The notes under the pieces are model-generated. The model searched no databases, was not told the origin of the DNA, and saw nothing but the letters and a program-made list of their open reading frames with translations. This document shows, piece by piece, positions 1-9,340 of a stretch of DNA of 33,037 nucleotides. The stretch is from Cognatishimia sp. F0-27 (GTDB lineage Bacteria; Pseudomonadota; Alphaproteobacteria; Rhodobacterales; Rhodobacteraceae): assembly GCF_020667845.1 (NCBI RefSeq), contig NZ_JAFMPQ010000048.1, positions 1-33,037 of the forward strand, written 5' to 3'. Position 1 is the first letter of the stretch. Each line of letters starts with the position of its first letter. The position numbers were made by a program, and so were the translations under genes.

Positions 1-402
1 GGCGTCGACACGATGCTCGGCGGCGCGGGCGACGATTATATCGATGGCGGGCGCGGGCTGGACTATTACAACGGTGGCGACGGAGCGGACAATTTCGTGT
101 TCCGCAGCATCGCCGACATGGGCGTGGGCGCTGCGGCGCGCGACCAGATCCGCGATTTCGACACCACCGAAGGGGACCGGGTCAATCTCTATTTGATCGA
201 CGCCAACACGATGATTGCGGGCAATCAGGCATTTGCGATCACGTCGGGATATTCCGGGGCGGGGGGAGAGCTGGTGCTGTTTGACTTCGTGGTGAGCGGG
301 GTGGACGTGACCGTTGCCAGCATGGACGTGGATGGCGACAGCGTCACGGACGCACAGATCTATATCGTCGGCGGGGCGGATGCGGGGGATTTCGTGCTCT
401 GA
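1..402 (+). CDS. C-terminal end of an RTX / serralysin-C-terminal-like secreted protein (5' partial)
   Basis: The frame is open from the first base, so the gene begins upstream of the window. The visible part starts with glycine/aspartate nonapeptides of the RTX calcium-binding type (GGAGDDYIDGG, then NGGDGADNFVF). About 100 residues follow that resemble the C-terminal module of M10 serralysin-type proteins: an IRDFD segment, a GGELVLFD strand, then DVDGDSVTDAQI and a hydrophobic end, DFVL. In that family the repeats fold into a beta-roll when they bind calcium outside the cell, and the extreme C-terminus is the type I secretion signal. The catalytic or effector part lies outside the window, so whether this is a protease, adhesin or other RTX protein cannot be told. 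No type I transporter genes are visible nearby. Confidence 0.85.
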   Translation, partial: GVDTMLGGAGDDYIDGGRGLDYYNGGDGADNFVFRSIADMGVGAAARDQIRDFDTTEGDRVNLYLIDANTMIAGNQAFAITSGYSGAGGELVLFDFVVSGVDVTVASMDVDGDSVTDAQIYIVGGADAGDFVL

Positions 403-587
403 CAAGGCGGCAGGCATGGCCGGCGCGCCAAAGGCCCGGCCCGGACATATGGGGGCGGGATGGCCGCTGCGCCCAATGCCGCCCACAGGATCGCGCGCGC
501 CTCCCAGGGGTCAGGGGCACGGGCAACCTCTTTGACAAAGCGCGAGAGTTAGCGTGTCCGTGTCCGGGCCGTCTTGGGAGCCTGAAC

Positions 588-615
588 AAAAAAGGGCGCC
601 CCGAGGAGGGCGCCC
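588..615 (-). terminator. Rho-independent terminator of glnA
   Basis: Reading the minus strand, a GGGCGCCC / GGGCGCCC stem (608-615 with 594-601) with a 6-base loop is followed directly by six T residues (588-593). It lies 25 bases beyond the glnA stop codon, where a transcription stop for the glnB-glnA unit would be expected. Confidence 0.85.
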
Positions 616-639
616 AGAAAGCCTCTGATCGGGAGGAGA

Positions 640-2046
640 TCAGCAGCTGTAATACATACCGAACTCAACCGGGTGCGGCGTGTGCTCGTAGGTTTCGATC
701 TCTTCCATCTTGAGCTCGATATAGCCCTCGATCTGGTCCTTGGTGAACACGTCACCGGCCAGAAGGAAGTCCATGTCGGCCTGAAGCTCTTCGATTGCTT
801 CACGCAGCGAGCCACAGACGGTCGGGATGCCCTCGAGCTCTTCGGCCGGCAGGTCGTAGAGGTTCTTGTCCATCGCCTCGCCGGGATCGATCTTGTTGGT
901 GATGCCGTCGAGACCGGCCATCAGCAGCGCCGCGAAGCACAGGTAGGGGTTCGCCGACGGATCGGGGAAGCGGGCCTCGACGCGCTTGGCTTTCGGCGAC
1001 TCGGTCCACGGGATCCGGACACAGCCGGAGCGGTTGCGTGCGGAATAGGCGCGCAGAACCGGCGCTTCGAAACCCGGGATCAGGCGCTTGTAGCTGTTGG
1101 TCGACGGGTTGGTGAAGGCATTGAGCGCCTTGGCGTGCTTGAGAATGCCGCCGATGAAATACAGCGCTTCCTGGCTCAGGTCGGCGTATTTGTCGCCGGC
1201 AAAGAGCGGCTTGCCATCCTTCCAGATCGACATGTTGCAATGCATGCCGGTGCCATTGTCGCCGTAGATCGGCTTGGGCATGAAGGTGGCCGACTTGCCG
1301 TAGGCCTGTGCCACGTTGTGGATGACATACTTGTATTTCTGAAGCTCGTCGGCCTGCTTGGTGAGCGAGCCGAAGATCAAACCCAGCTCGTGCTGACAGG
1401 ACGCCACCTCGTGGTGGTGCTTGTCGACCTTCATGCCGAGGCGCTTCATGGTGGAGAGCATCTCCGAGCGGATGTCCTGACCGTCGTCGATCGGGTTGAC
1501 CGGGAAGTAGCCGCCCTTGACGCCCGGACGGTGGCCGGTGTTGCCCATCTCGTATTCGGTGTCGGTGTTCCACGATCCGTCGAGCGCGTCGACTTCGTAG
1601 GACACTTTGTTGATCGTGTTCGAGAACCGCACGTCGTCGAACAGGAAGAATTCCGCTTCCGGACCCCAGTAGGACACGTCGCCGATGCCGGAGGACTTGA
1701 GATACGCCTCGGCCTTCTGAGCGGTCGACCGCGGGTCGCGCTCGTAAGCTTCACCGGTGTCGGGCTCCACGATCGAGCAATGCACGCAGACCGTCTTTTC
1801 CGCGTAGAACGGATCGAGATAGGCGCTTTCGGTGTCGGGCATCAGTTTCATGTCGGATGCTTCGATCGACTTCCATCCCGCGATGGAGGATCCGTCAAAC
1901 ATGAAGCCTTCTTCGAGGAAATCCTCGTCGACCTCATCAGACATCACTGTCACGTGCTGCAGCTTGCCGCGCGGATCGGTGAAGCGGATGTCGACATAGG
2001 CGACGTCCTCATCCTTGATCATCTTGAGCAGATCTTTTGCGCTCAT
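640..2046 (-). CDS. glnA: Type I glutamine synthetase
   Basis: Makes glutamine from glutamate, ammonium and ATP in the cytoplasm as a dodecamer. The protein has 468 residues, the usual length for bacterial GSI-beta enzymes. Visible family signatures are [11 protein letters not shown] (48-58), the metal-binding [12 protein letters not shown] segment (127-138), [16 protein letters not shown] (258-273) and the flexible loop NRSGCVRIP. Tyr397 in KNLYDLP matches the tyrosine that GlnE adenylylates, so activity is probably controlled by covalent modification. The start at 2046 has an AAGGGAA ribosome-binding site 8 bases upstream. It lies 81 bases downstream of glnB on the same strand, and a strong terminator follows, so the two genes form an ordinary glnBA unit. 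Identification is secure. Confidence 0.98.
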   Translation of the reverse strand: MSAKDLLKMIKDEDVAYVDIRFTDPRGKLQHVTVMSDEVDEDFLEEGFMFDGSSIAGWKSIEASDMKLMPDTESAYLDPFYAEKTVCVHCSIVEPDTGEAYERDPRSTAQKAEAYLKSSGIGDVSYWGPEAEFFLFDDVRFSNTINKVSYEVDALDGSWNTDTEYEMGNTGHRPGVKGGYFPVNPIDDGQDIRSEMLSTMKRLGMKVDKHHHEVASCQHELGLIFGSLTKQADELQKYKYVIHNVAQAYGKSATFMPKPIYGDNGTGMHCNMSIWKDGKPLFAGDKYADLSQEALYFIGGILKHAKALNAFTNPSTNSYKRLIPGFEAPVLRAYSARNRSGCVRIPWTESPKAKRVEARFPDPSANPYLCFAALLMAGLDGITNKIDPGEAMDKNLYDLPAEELEGIPTVCGSLREAIEELQADMDFLLAGDVFTKDQIEGYIELKMEEIETYEHTPHPVEFGMYYSC

Positions 2047-2127
2047 ATCCCAATTCCCTTGTTTAGAGGTTTTCGTGTATTGCAGTTGGTTTGTTGTGTA
2101 TGGCCTTCGGCTGCTCGATGCGCCCGA

Positions 2128-2634
<507 letters not shown>

Positions 2635-3351
2635 ATGTCAACGGTCATCACGGCTCAGGAAATGTATGCACTGGAACGCGCCGCGATGGCGGATGGAACG
2701 GTTGCGGGGCTGACCTTGATGGAACGTGCCGGGGACGGATGCGTTGCGGCGCTCTTCGATCACTGGCCCGACTTGGTGCAGGGTGCGGGGCGCGCGGTGG
2801 TTCTGGCTGGCCCCGGCAATAATGGCGGCGACGGGTTTGTCATCGCCCGGCTTCTTGCGGCGCGGGGCTGGATTGTGACGGTGTTTGGCCATGGATGGGA
2901 TGCGCTGATCAGGCCCGGTGTGGCGCAGGCCAAAAAGCCCGCTGACGCTTTGGCGAATGCCAAGCGCTGGCTCGAAGGGGGCGGGGCTTTGCATTCCTTG
3001 GAGGCGGCGGACGCCCCGGCGGCCTTGGCGGCGGCCATCACCCGCGCGCCGGGTCCCGTTGTTTTGATTGACGCCTTGTTGGGGCTGGGACAGGCGCGGC
3101 GCTGTGACGGGATGCTTGCGCCTGTGCGCGGCGCGCTGGATCGCGTGTTACAGCGGTCTGCGGATCTCGATCTGAGGATTGCGGCGGTCGATATTCCAAC
3201 CGGCTACGTCACGGACGATGGTGCGGGCGCGCGCTGTGCCGATGCGCCGTTGGAGCCGGATCTGGTCATCACCTTCCATGCGGAAAAACCCGTGCACCGG
3301 CATCTGGCTTCGCGGGGCATACCGGTCCGGATCGTGGATATCGGGCTATGA
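2635..3351 (+). CDS. nnrE: NAD(P)H-hydrate epimerase (YjeF N-terminal domain)
   Basis: Interconverts the R and S forms of damaged, hydrated NAD(P)H so that the dehydratase can repair it. The 238-residue product shows the family's nucleotide-binding signature GPGNNGGDGFVIARLL in its first third and the conserved AAVDIPTGYVTDD segment with a downstream ADLVITFHAEKP-like stretch (here PDLVITFHAEKP). I start it at ATG 2635 because GGAGGG at 2621-2626 is 8 bases upstream. ATG 2629 would be too close, and TTG 2599 has no ribosome-binding site. It overlaps nnrD by four bases (ATGA), so translation is coupled. In many bacteria the two activities are one fused protein; here they are separate frames. 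Confidence 0.92.
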   Translation: MSTVITAQEMYALERAAMADGTVAGLTLMERAGDGCVAALFDHWPDLVQGAGRAVVLAGPGNNGGDGFVIARLLAARGWIVTVFGHGWDALIRPGVAQAKKPADALANAKRWLEGGGALHSLEAADAPAALAAAITRAPGPVVLIDALLGLGQARRCDGMLAPVRGALDRVLQRSADLDLRIAAVDIPTGYVTDDGAGARCADAPLEPDLVITFHAEKPVHRHLASRGIPVRIVDIGL

Positions 3352-4205
3352 CGCGGACCCGTCCCAATTTGCCGCTCGACCGTCTGCGCAAACGGCCCGA
3401 GCAGCACAAGTTCGATCACGGCCACGCAGTGATGCTGTCTGGCGGGATGGGACGCAGCGGTGCCGCCCGGCTGGCGGCGCGGGCTGCGCTGCGGGCCGGT
3501 GCGGGGCTGGTGACAATTGGTGCGCCGGGCTCCGCGATGCTGGAGATTGCCTGTCAGATTACCGCGCTGATGGTGACGCGGGTCGAGGATGCGGATGCGC
3601 TGCGGACGTTGCTGGAGGACGCGCGGATCACCGGCCTCTGCCTTGGTCCCGGTCTCGGCGTCGCACGGGCGGCGGCGCTCTTGCCCGCGGCGCTTGACGG
3701 GGCGGCGGGCGGGCGCGTGACGGTGATCGACGCGGACGCCTTGACCGCGCTGGCGCAGGACCCCGCGCTGCGCGACGGGTTGAGCGCGCGGTGTCTGCTG
3801 ACGCCGCATATGGGAGAGTTCGCGCGGGTCTTTCCGGATCTTGCGCGGGCCTTGCGAGACGATCCGGAACCGGATGCGCGCCAACAAGTGGTAGCGGCGG
3901 CGGCGCAGCGCGTGGGCGCCTGGGTCTTGCTGAAGGGCGCGGTGACCGTGATCGCGGGGCCGGACGGCGCGATCCGCACCAGCGATGCCACGGGTGCGCA
4001 GGCCGCGCCGGACCTCGCCACGGCCGGGAGCGGTGACGTGCTGGCCGGGATCCTCACCGGTCTTGGCGCGCGCGGCGTATTTGAAACCGGTGAGATGATG
4101 GAAATGGCGACCTGGTTGCATGCCGAAGCCGGACGCCGGGTCGGCCCGGGCCTGATTGCGGAGGATCTGCCGGAGGCGTTGCCCGGCATCCTGCGCGAGG
4201 GATGA
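3348..4205 (+). CDS. nnrD: ADP/ATP-dependent NAD(P)H-hydrate dehydratase (YjeF C-terminal domain)
   Basis: Dehydrates (S)-NAD(P)HX back to NAD(P)H at the expense of ADP or ATP. The 285-residue protein has the carbohydrate/ribokinase-like fold signatures of the family: KFDHGHAVMLSGGMGRSGAA near the N-terminus, VIDADAL and LTPHMGEFARVF in the middle, and the catalytic-loop motif TAGSGDVLAGILTGLGA near the C-terminus. It starts inside the nnrE stop codon (ATGA) and so forms a two-gene repair unit. The first 20 or so residues look like an interdomain linker, which is what a fused Nnr protein would have at this point. A natural gene split or a frameshift in a once-fused gene are both possible. Confidence 0.93.
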   Translation: MTRTRPNLPLDRLRKRPEQHKFDHGHAVMLSGGMGRSGAARLAARAALRAGAGLVTIGAPGSAMLEIACQITALMVTRVEDADALRTLLEDARITGLCLGPGLGVARAAALLPAALDGAAGGRVTVIDADALTALAQDPALRDGLSARCLLTPHMGEFARVFPDLARALRDDPEPDARQQVVAAAAQRVGAWVLLKGAVTVIAGPDGAIRTSDATGAQAAPDLATAGSGDVLAGILTGLGARGVFETGEMMEMATWLHAEAGRRVGPGLIAEDLPEALPGILREG

Positions 4206-4260
4206 TCGCGCAACGCTCGGGCAGGACGCTCCGCGCCCGACCTCAACCGCCTGTCCGACT

Positions 4261-4794
4261 CTAGGCCGCGACCGTCGGGGCGGCAGAAGCGGCCAGCGCC
4301 AGCCCATGAGCCTGTACGAAATGCCGACGCTCAAAGATCAGCGCGTAAAGCGTGACCGGTTTGCAGCCGTGATCCACAACCCTGCGCCCGTCCATCAGGT
4401 GCCCTACCGCGAGCTGCGCCGTATCGCGCCCGACCGCGTTTTGCGCGGGCGGTCCGGACAGGTGCAGCGTCTGGCTTGCGGGGAGGGTGATGGAGCGGTC
4501 CGGACGGTTGGCGCCGAACGCGCCCCGAGCGACGCAGACCACAGCGGTCACGCAGATGGTGCACCGCAATTCGAGCAGGGGCGCGATGCTGCCATCGCTG
4601 GTGAACACGAGGTCCCCGGGGCCGAGATACTCCACCGGCAGCGGGCCATCGAGCGTCATGACAAGCGTGCCGGCCGTAAGGGCGTTGTCCTCCTGTGGTG
4701 GAAAGAGCCGCGGCCCTGTCATTATGTCTTCTGCGAGGCGCAGCTTGTCGTGAAGCATGATCGAATCCCGTTGGTCGGTGTTGCGCGCAATCAT
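4261..4794 (-). CDS. Hint (hedgehog/intein-like) domain protein, probably degenerate
   Basis: A 177-residue protein whose middle part reads GTLVMTLDGPLPVEYLGPGD, the typical beginning of the stand-alone Hint domains common in Roseobacter-group surface proteins, followed by VFTSDG. The later elements are recognisable but altered. The SPQHR-like block appears as LPASQTLHLSG, and the block normally ending in an E-S/T pair reads RRHFVQAHGLALAAS. The usual Cys at the first Hint position is missing (the residues before GTL are ALTA), so self-cleavage may be lost. Two starts are possible, 4794 and 4758 (MLHDKLRLAED), both with weak ribosome-binding sites. It converges on nnrD with only 55 bases between. 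Function unknown. Confidence 0.7.
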   Translation of the reverse strand: MIARNTDQRDSIMLHDKLRLAEDIMTGPRLFPPQEDNALTAGTLVMTLDGPLPVEYLGPGDLVFTSDGSIAPLLELRCTICVTAVVCVARGAFGANRPDRSITLPASQTLHLSGPPAQNAVGRDTAQLAVGHLMDGRRVVDHGCKPVTLYALIFERRHFVQAHGLALAASAAPTVAA

Positions 4795-4943
4795 GCATGG
4801 ATAGCCCTAACGGCGCGTGAAGACGGGCCGCAAAGGTGGGGCGCGGGTCCGCGGCGTGCTGGAGCGCTTTTTTGGAGTGGCCCTTCGCAGTCTGGTTTGC
4901 TAGGGAATCCGGGACGGCGCGCCTTGGTTGCGCCGCCGTCCGT

Positions 4944-5027
4944 GCGGGTGTGGCGGAATTGGTAGACGCACCAGATTTAGGTTCTGGCGCCTTTGGCGTG
5001 GGGGTTCGAGTCCCTTCACCCGCACCA
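4944..5027 (+). tRNA. tRNA-Leu (anticodon UAG)
   Basis: A complete class II tRNA. The acceptor stem GCGGGTG (4944-4950) pairs with CACCCGC (5017-5023), followed by A and an encoded CCA. The anticodon stem CCAGA/TCTGG encloses the loop TTTAGGT, giving anticodon TAG. A long variable arm with stem CGCC/GGCG, as expected for leucine, precedes the T-arm GGTTCGAGTCC. It reads CUN leucine codons. A GC-rich inverted repeat (GACGGCG...CGCCGTC, about 4914-4941) lies immediately upstream. Confidence 0.97.
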
Positions 5028-5759
5028 TCTGACCCCGAGACAAGGACGGGCCCGTCGACGCCCAGACCGGCACGGCGGGATTGACGGGGTAAAGACAGTG
5101 TCTTCGACGTCACCCCGCCGGCGCGCGCTGCGCATGCGAAGACCATCGGTCCCACCCGTAACGCGACAGCGAAGCGGCCGGTGAGGCCGTCAGTTCAAAG
5201 GATATGAGACCCATTCCCACGGGGTCGCGATCGGTTTGCAGCCTGTCGCGCGCCATCGACACGCCGCGCTGACCGCGCGCTTTCTAGTCGAAGAGAAGGG
5301 CGCTACCCGCATGTCCCGTCCGCCATGCGCCCTGCAAGGGGCCAGAGCGCCCTCTCTGTCACCCCGCGTGACGGTCCCTCGGGAAACTCCGTGACGGTCG
5401 ATAGGTCTGCGTGCCTCAGCGCCGCTTCGTCCCACCATTCTGTGCCAAAGGGTCCGATCGGTCTCGTCCGGGATCAACGGCTCCCGCCGCGTCTGGCTCA
5501 GGGGCGCGGTCCGCTCCGGGAGGCCCGCACAATGCCTGCGGTTCATGCTGCGTGGGGGACGAAGGGCAGGTGTGTCCGGGGGTTTTCCTTCATCGACAGG
5601 TCGCGGCGGGCCCCAAGGAAAAGCCGGTGCCAGCTCCGCGTGCTCGTGGCCATGACAGCGACGTCCTGCGGGGCATTTGACCGCAATCCAGCAGCAGCAA
5701 ACCCCCGCGTTCATCCGTTGGCGGGCAACGGTTTTCCGCGATTCCCGCAATTTTGAGTT
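5028..5759. other. Long spacer downstream of tRNA-Leu, no gene recognised
   Basis: More than 700 bases with open frames on both strands, none of which shows a credible ribosome-binding site or protein-like composition. The frames are rich in Arg, Pro, Cys and Ser. Just after the tRNA there is a nested inverted structure: AAGACA-G-TGTCTT at 5092-5104, inside GGGGT...ACCCC. I looked for an integrase, transposase or phage remnant next to the tRNA and found none. Confidence 0.5.
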
Positions 5760-5788
5760 TTGGTCAGAAGCGTTTCCCGGCGTAGCAT
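5760..5788 (+). promoter_or_regulatory. Candidate promoter for the FG-GAP/RTX gene
   Basis: TTGGTC (5760-5765), a 17-base spacer and TAGCAT (5783-5788) make a partial match to a housekeeping promoter. It is preceded by a T-rich stretch and would give a leader of roughly 140 bases before the start at 5934. This is a match by eye only. Confidence 0.3.
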
Positions 5789-5933
5789 GACCCCATTATC
5801 TGCGTTTGCGCCCTGTGCATGTGCTGCGGTCCTCGGAGCCATCAAGGCTGATCATGCCGCACAGGTGGGTTGCACGTGCACTGGATGCGGTCGCATTGGC
5901 CGGTAGATTTTTTCATCTGTGGGGGGATGTATC

Positions 5934-8531
5934 ATGGGATTCAAGTTGGTTGGCGAAAGCCCGTTTGACCGTGTCGGCAACAGTATTGGCCCGGCGGGAG
6001 ACGTCAACGGGGACGGGCAGGTTGACTTTGCGGTGGCAGGGGTCGGGTCCGATACGTTTGAGGGCGGGTCGGGGTCAGAACTCTACCTGATCAGCGGCGA
6101 TGCCTTGAGCGCCGCGGATGCCGCCGACGGGACAACGGACGGTGTGATCGCCCTCGATCTCGTGGCTGCGCAACCGGACAGCTACCAGGTCACGACGGAA
6201 GGGATCTGGATCGGGGGCTTCATCTTTGAAACTGCGGGTGATCTGGACGGGGACGGCAATCCCGAATTCCTGATCGGAGATCCAAGGCGCGGCACCGACT
6301 CCATTGCGACCGGATGGGCGCTTGTGGACGGGGATGATCTTGCCGCCGCCGATGCGGCCGACGGCACCACGGACGGGGTGCTTTTCATCGAAGGTCTTGC
6401 CGATGAACCGAACAGTTACCGCTTCTTCACCCGCGACACGTTTAATCCCGACTTCTCGGATCCGCCGACAGCGGCCGCGACCATTGGCGATCTGACCGGG
6501 GACGGCGTGCTCGATCTGCTGTTCTCGGCGGATCGCAGCTCGGTGTATTTCATCAGCGGCGCAGACCTTGCCGCCATCGACGCCGCAGACGGGGTGGTCG
6601 ATAACGATATCGTTTCGACCAATATTGAAGATGCGCCGGGCTCGTTCCGGATCTTCGGAACCGGGAGATTCGGCACCGATCTGGTGTTGACGGGGGACCT
6701 CGACGGTGATGGCGTCGGAGAGATCGTTTCCGGGGCACCTGATTTCGGCGCGGTTTACATCCTCGACGCAGCAGAGCTCGCGCCCGCGGATGCCGCCGAC
6801 AGCTTCGTGGATGGGCTGGTGCGCTGGGACCGGATCGCGGAGCAGGACAATTCCTATCGTATCGATGGGTTCCAAGCGCGCTCGCAATTTGGATGGTCGG
6901 TTGCCGATGCCGGAGACGTGGATGGCGATGGGGTCGGGGATATCCTGATTGGTGCGCCCAGTCAGAACAACGGCAGCTCCTTTGACGGTGCCGCGTTTCT
7001 TGTATCCGGAGGCAGCGTTGCCGCGGCGGATGCCGCTGACGGGACAGAAGACGGCGTCGTCCAGATCTCGACGCTGCTCACCTTGCCGGGCTCTTACATG
7101 TTCGAGGGGTCGGCCGGGTCGAACGCCGGCGCGTCAGTGGCAAGCGCGCATGATATCGACGATGATGGGCAAGACGATATCCTGATCGGTGCGCGCTTCG
7201 AGGCGAACGGCACCCTTGAAGGAGCCGGAGCGGTCTACATCATCGATGAAGATGATTTTGCCGCGGCGGATGCGGCCGACGGCATGACGGATCAGATCAT
7301 TGCGCTTGAAAACGTTGCCGCGTTGCCAAACTCCTACGTTCTGCGCGGTGAAGCCGAAGACGATTATGCGGGCTGGTCGGTTTCGGTTGCCGGGGATCTC
7401 GATGGCAACGGCTTCCATGAGATCCTGATCGGGGCGCGCGATGCCGGGCCACAGAGCGTGGGCGCGGTCTATGTGTTCGATCCGACCGAGCTGGATGCGA
7501 TCGACGGGCGCGATGGCGCCGTCGACGGGGTGATCCAGCTGGCCAACGTTGCCTTCGCTGTCCTTGGGCCGACGCCGCAAAGCGACATTCTGAGCGGAAC
7601 CGAGGAGGCCGAACAGATCGACCTGCTGACCGGTGCCGATCTTTACGAGGCCCTGGGAGGCAATGACACGGTTTTCGGATCGGGCGGCAACGATACGGTG
7701 TCGGGCGATGCAGGCGACGACCAGATCTTTGGCGGGGGCGGCAATGACAGCCTTATCGGCGGAGAGGGCAATGACAGCATCGAGGGCGGCATCGGCTTCG
7801 ATACGATGGAGGGCGGGATTGGTGCCGATACGATCCGCGGTTTCGACGGGTTCGACCTGCTCAACGGGGGCGGCGGTGCGGATCTTTTGTTCGGGAATTT
7901 TGGCTCGGATGTGGTCAACGGTGATGGCGGCAACGACACGCTGAATGGTGGGCTCGGTGCGGACACGCTGAATGGTGGCGCGGCGGATGACCAGCTCGAT
8001 GGGCTGAATGGTTTCGACGAGCTGAATGGTGGCGCGGGGCGCGATACACTTAACGGCAATGCGGGCAATGACCGCGTTTTCGGTGGCGAAGGCGATGACG
8101 CGCTGAACGGCGGCGTGGGCTTTGATGCGCTCAGCGGCGGCGCGGGCAACGACACCCTGTTTGCGGGTGACGGGTTCGATACGCTTCGCGGCGATGCCGG
8201 CGATGATCGGCTGGAGGGCAATGCCGGCAATGACATCCTCAACGGCGGGGTCGGCGCGGACACGATGCGCGGGGGGATCGGAGCGGACCGGTTCGAGTTC
8301 AACCTTGGAGACGGGGCCGACCGTATCGTCGATTTCCAGAACAATATCGACAGTATCGCGCTCGACGCCGATCTCTTTGACGAGGCGAACCCGGTGGCCG
8401 GGGATATCACCCGCTATGTCCAGCGAACCCCGGAGAATCACGTGATCCTCGATTTTGGTGATGGGGATGCACTGACCTTTGCGGGCGTCACCGCCACGCA
8501 GTCATTGATCGACGATATCGTGATCGTCTGA
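5934..8531 (+). CDS. Secreted FG-GAP beta-propeller protein with RTX calcium-binding tail
   Basis: An 865-residue protein in two parts. Residues 1 to about 545 hold seven FG-GAP/integrin-alpha-type repeats, each with an acidic calcium loop (GDVNGDGQVDF, GDLDGDGNPEF, GDLTGDGVLDL, GDLDGDGVGEI, GDVDGDGVGDI, HDIDDDGQDDI, GDLDGNGFHEI), which fits one complete seven-bladed propeller. Each blade also carries an ADAADGxxDGxI-like insertion. Residues of about 575-790 are RTX nonapeptides (GGxGNDxLxGG type), followed by an 80-residue C-terminal module ending DDIVIV, typical of type I secretion. There is no N-terminal signal peptide, consistent with that route. The start at ATG 5934 has a G-rich ribosome-binding site at 5921-5926. 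It is probably a calcium-stabilised extracellular adhesion or surface protein; ligand and transporter are unknown. Confidence 0.9.
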   Translation: MGFKLVGESPFDRVGNSIGPAGDVNGDGQVDFAVAGVGSDTFEGGSGSELYLISGDALSAADAADGTTDGVIALDLVAAQPDSYQVTTEGIWIGGFIFETAGDLDGDGNPEFLIGDPRRGTDSIATGWALVDGDDLAAADAADGTTDGVLFIEGLADEPNSYRFFTRDTFNPDFSDPPTAAATIGDLTGDGVLDLLFSADRSSVYFISGADLAAIDAADGVVDNDIVSTNIEDAPGSFRIFGTGRFGTDLVLTGDLDGDGVGEIVSGAPDFGAVYILDAAELAPADAADSFVDGLVRWDRIAEQDNSYRIDGFQARSQFGWSVADAGDVDGDGVGDILIGAPSQNNGSSFDGAAFLVSGGSVAAADAADGTEDGVVQISTLLTLPGSYMFEGSAGSNAGASVASAHDIDDDGQDDILIGARFEANGTLEGAGAVYIIDEDDFAAADAADGMTDQIIALENVAALPNSYVLRGEAEDDYAGWSVSVAGDLDGNGFHEILIGARDAGPQSVGAVYVFDPTELDAIDGRDGAVDGVIQLANVAFAVLGPTPQSDILSGTEEAEQIDLLTGADLYEALGGNDTVFGSGGNDTVSGDAGDDQIFGGGGNDSLIGGEGNDSIEGGIGFDTMEGGIGADTIRGFDGFDLLNGGGGADLLFGNFGSDVVNGDGGNDTLNGGLGADTLNGGAADDQLDGLNGFDELNGGAGRDTLNGNAGNDRVFGGEGDDALNGGVGFDALSGGAGNDTLFAGDGFDTLRGDAGDDRLEGNAGNDILNGGVGADTMRGGIGADRFEFNLGDGADRIVDFQNNIDSIALDADLFDEANPVAGDITRYVQRTPENHVILDFGDGDALTFAGVTATQSLIDDIVIV

Positions 8532-8569
8532 AAGGCCGCTCGCGGTGCGTTCTGCGGGCGTGAAGCGGG

Positions 8570-9340
8570 TCACCGGCTGGTGTCATCGTCGCGCGCGCCC
8601 GCCTTGGTTTTGGCAAGCCAAGTGCGGTCAATCTCCAGAGCGCCGTTGGAGGCCGCGAACGGTGCAGGCGGATCGGGTTGCCAGCGCTTCTCGATTGCCA
8701 CGATGCTGTCATAGACCCGCACGGAAGAGAGGGATTGCGCGCGCGGATCAAACGGAAAGGCCGTGTCCTGTTCGGAATACCATGCGTGCATCGCATCGAG
8801 GAGATCCTTGGCGTATTCGATGAAACTGCCTTGCTGTCGATATCCGCCGCCATACGCCTTCCAGTAACTCGTATGCGTGTCCTCCACCATGTAGAGCCCG
8901 CCATCGGTGAGATGTGGCCAAAGCCTTTCGAAACTTGTGATCTGGTGGGCGCAAACATGGCTCCCGTCGTCCAGAATGCAGTCGAACGGACCGAATTCGG
9001 CCACGAGCCGCGCGAGGAATTCCGGGTCTGATTGATCGCCGATACGCACATGCGTGCCCTCGATTTCGAGATCGGCGCAGTCGGGATTGATATCCACGAA
9101 GACCAGCACGCTTTCGGGGTGGAAATACCCGCGCCAGAACGGCATGGAGCCACCGCGAAACACGCCGATTTCGAGAAAGGTCACCGGGCGCGTGCGGAAT
9201 GGCCCCAATTCACGGGAATACACTGTGAGGTAGTGGAGCCATTTGGTGAGCGGGCGCGGCCCGGATTGTTGCAGATACTGCAGAAAATATGGGTCGATCG
9301 GACCGGGAATTGAGAGCTTGGCCAAGGCGGGCGCTTTCAT
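8570..9340 (-). CDS. Class I SAM-dependent methyltransferase (MycE / cephalosporin-hydroxylase-like group)
   Basis: A 256-residue protein. LEIGVFRGGS (56-65) is the SAM-binding glycine motif and VFVDINPDC (80-88) the acidic strand that follows. CILDDGSHVCAHQITSF (121-137) and MVEDTHTSYW (151-160) match the metal-binding DDGSH and EDLxTSYW blocks seen in sugar O-methyltransferases of the MycE type and relatives. I chose ATG 9340 (MKAPALAKLSIPG) because the frame upstream is Arg/Pro-rich and unlike a protein; the ribosome-binding site is weak. Its 3' end faces the FG-GAP/RTX gene with only 38 bases between. A substrate such as a surface polysaccharide sugar is plausible, but nothing in the window names it. 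Confidence 0.82.
   Translation of the reverse strand: MKAPALAKLSIPGPIDPYFLQYLQQSGPRPLTKWLHYLTVYSRELGPFRTRPVTFLEIGVFRGGSMPFWRGYFHPESVLVFVDINPDCADLEIEGTHVRIGDQSDPEFLARLVAEFGPFDCILDDGSHVCAHQITSFERLWPHLTDGGLYMVEDTHTSYWKAYGGGYRQQGSFIEYAKDLLDAMHAWYSEQDTAFPFDPRAQSLSSVRVYDSIVAIEKRWQPDPPAPFAASNGALEIDRTWLAKTKAGARDDDTSR

Noticed and set aside
4331-5155. 274-codon minus-strand frame across the tRNA
   Set aside because: Overlaps tRNA-Leu and the Hint gene in another frame; composition not protein-like.
5190-5756. 186- and 143-codon frames on opposite strands after tRNA-Leu
   Set aside because: Mutually overlapping, Arg/Pro/Cys-rich, no ribosome-binding sites; treated as non-coding.
5028-5933. Genomic island at the tRNA-Leu 3' end
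   Set aside because: No integrase and no visible duplicate of the tRNA 3' end within the window.
7134-8441. 435-codon minus-strand frame
   Set aside because: Antisense of the RTX repeats; its apparent repeats mirror the real gene.
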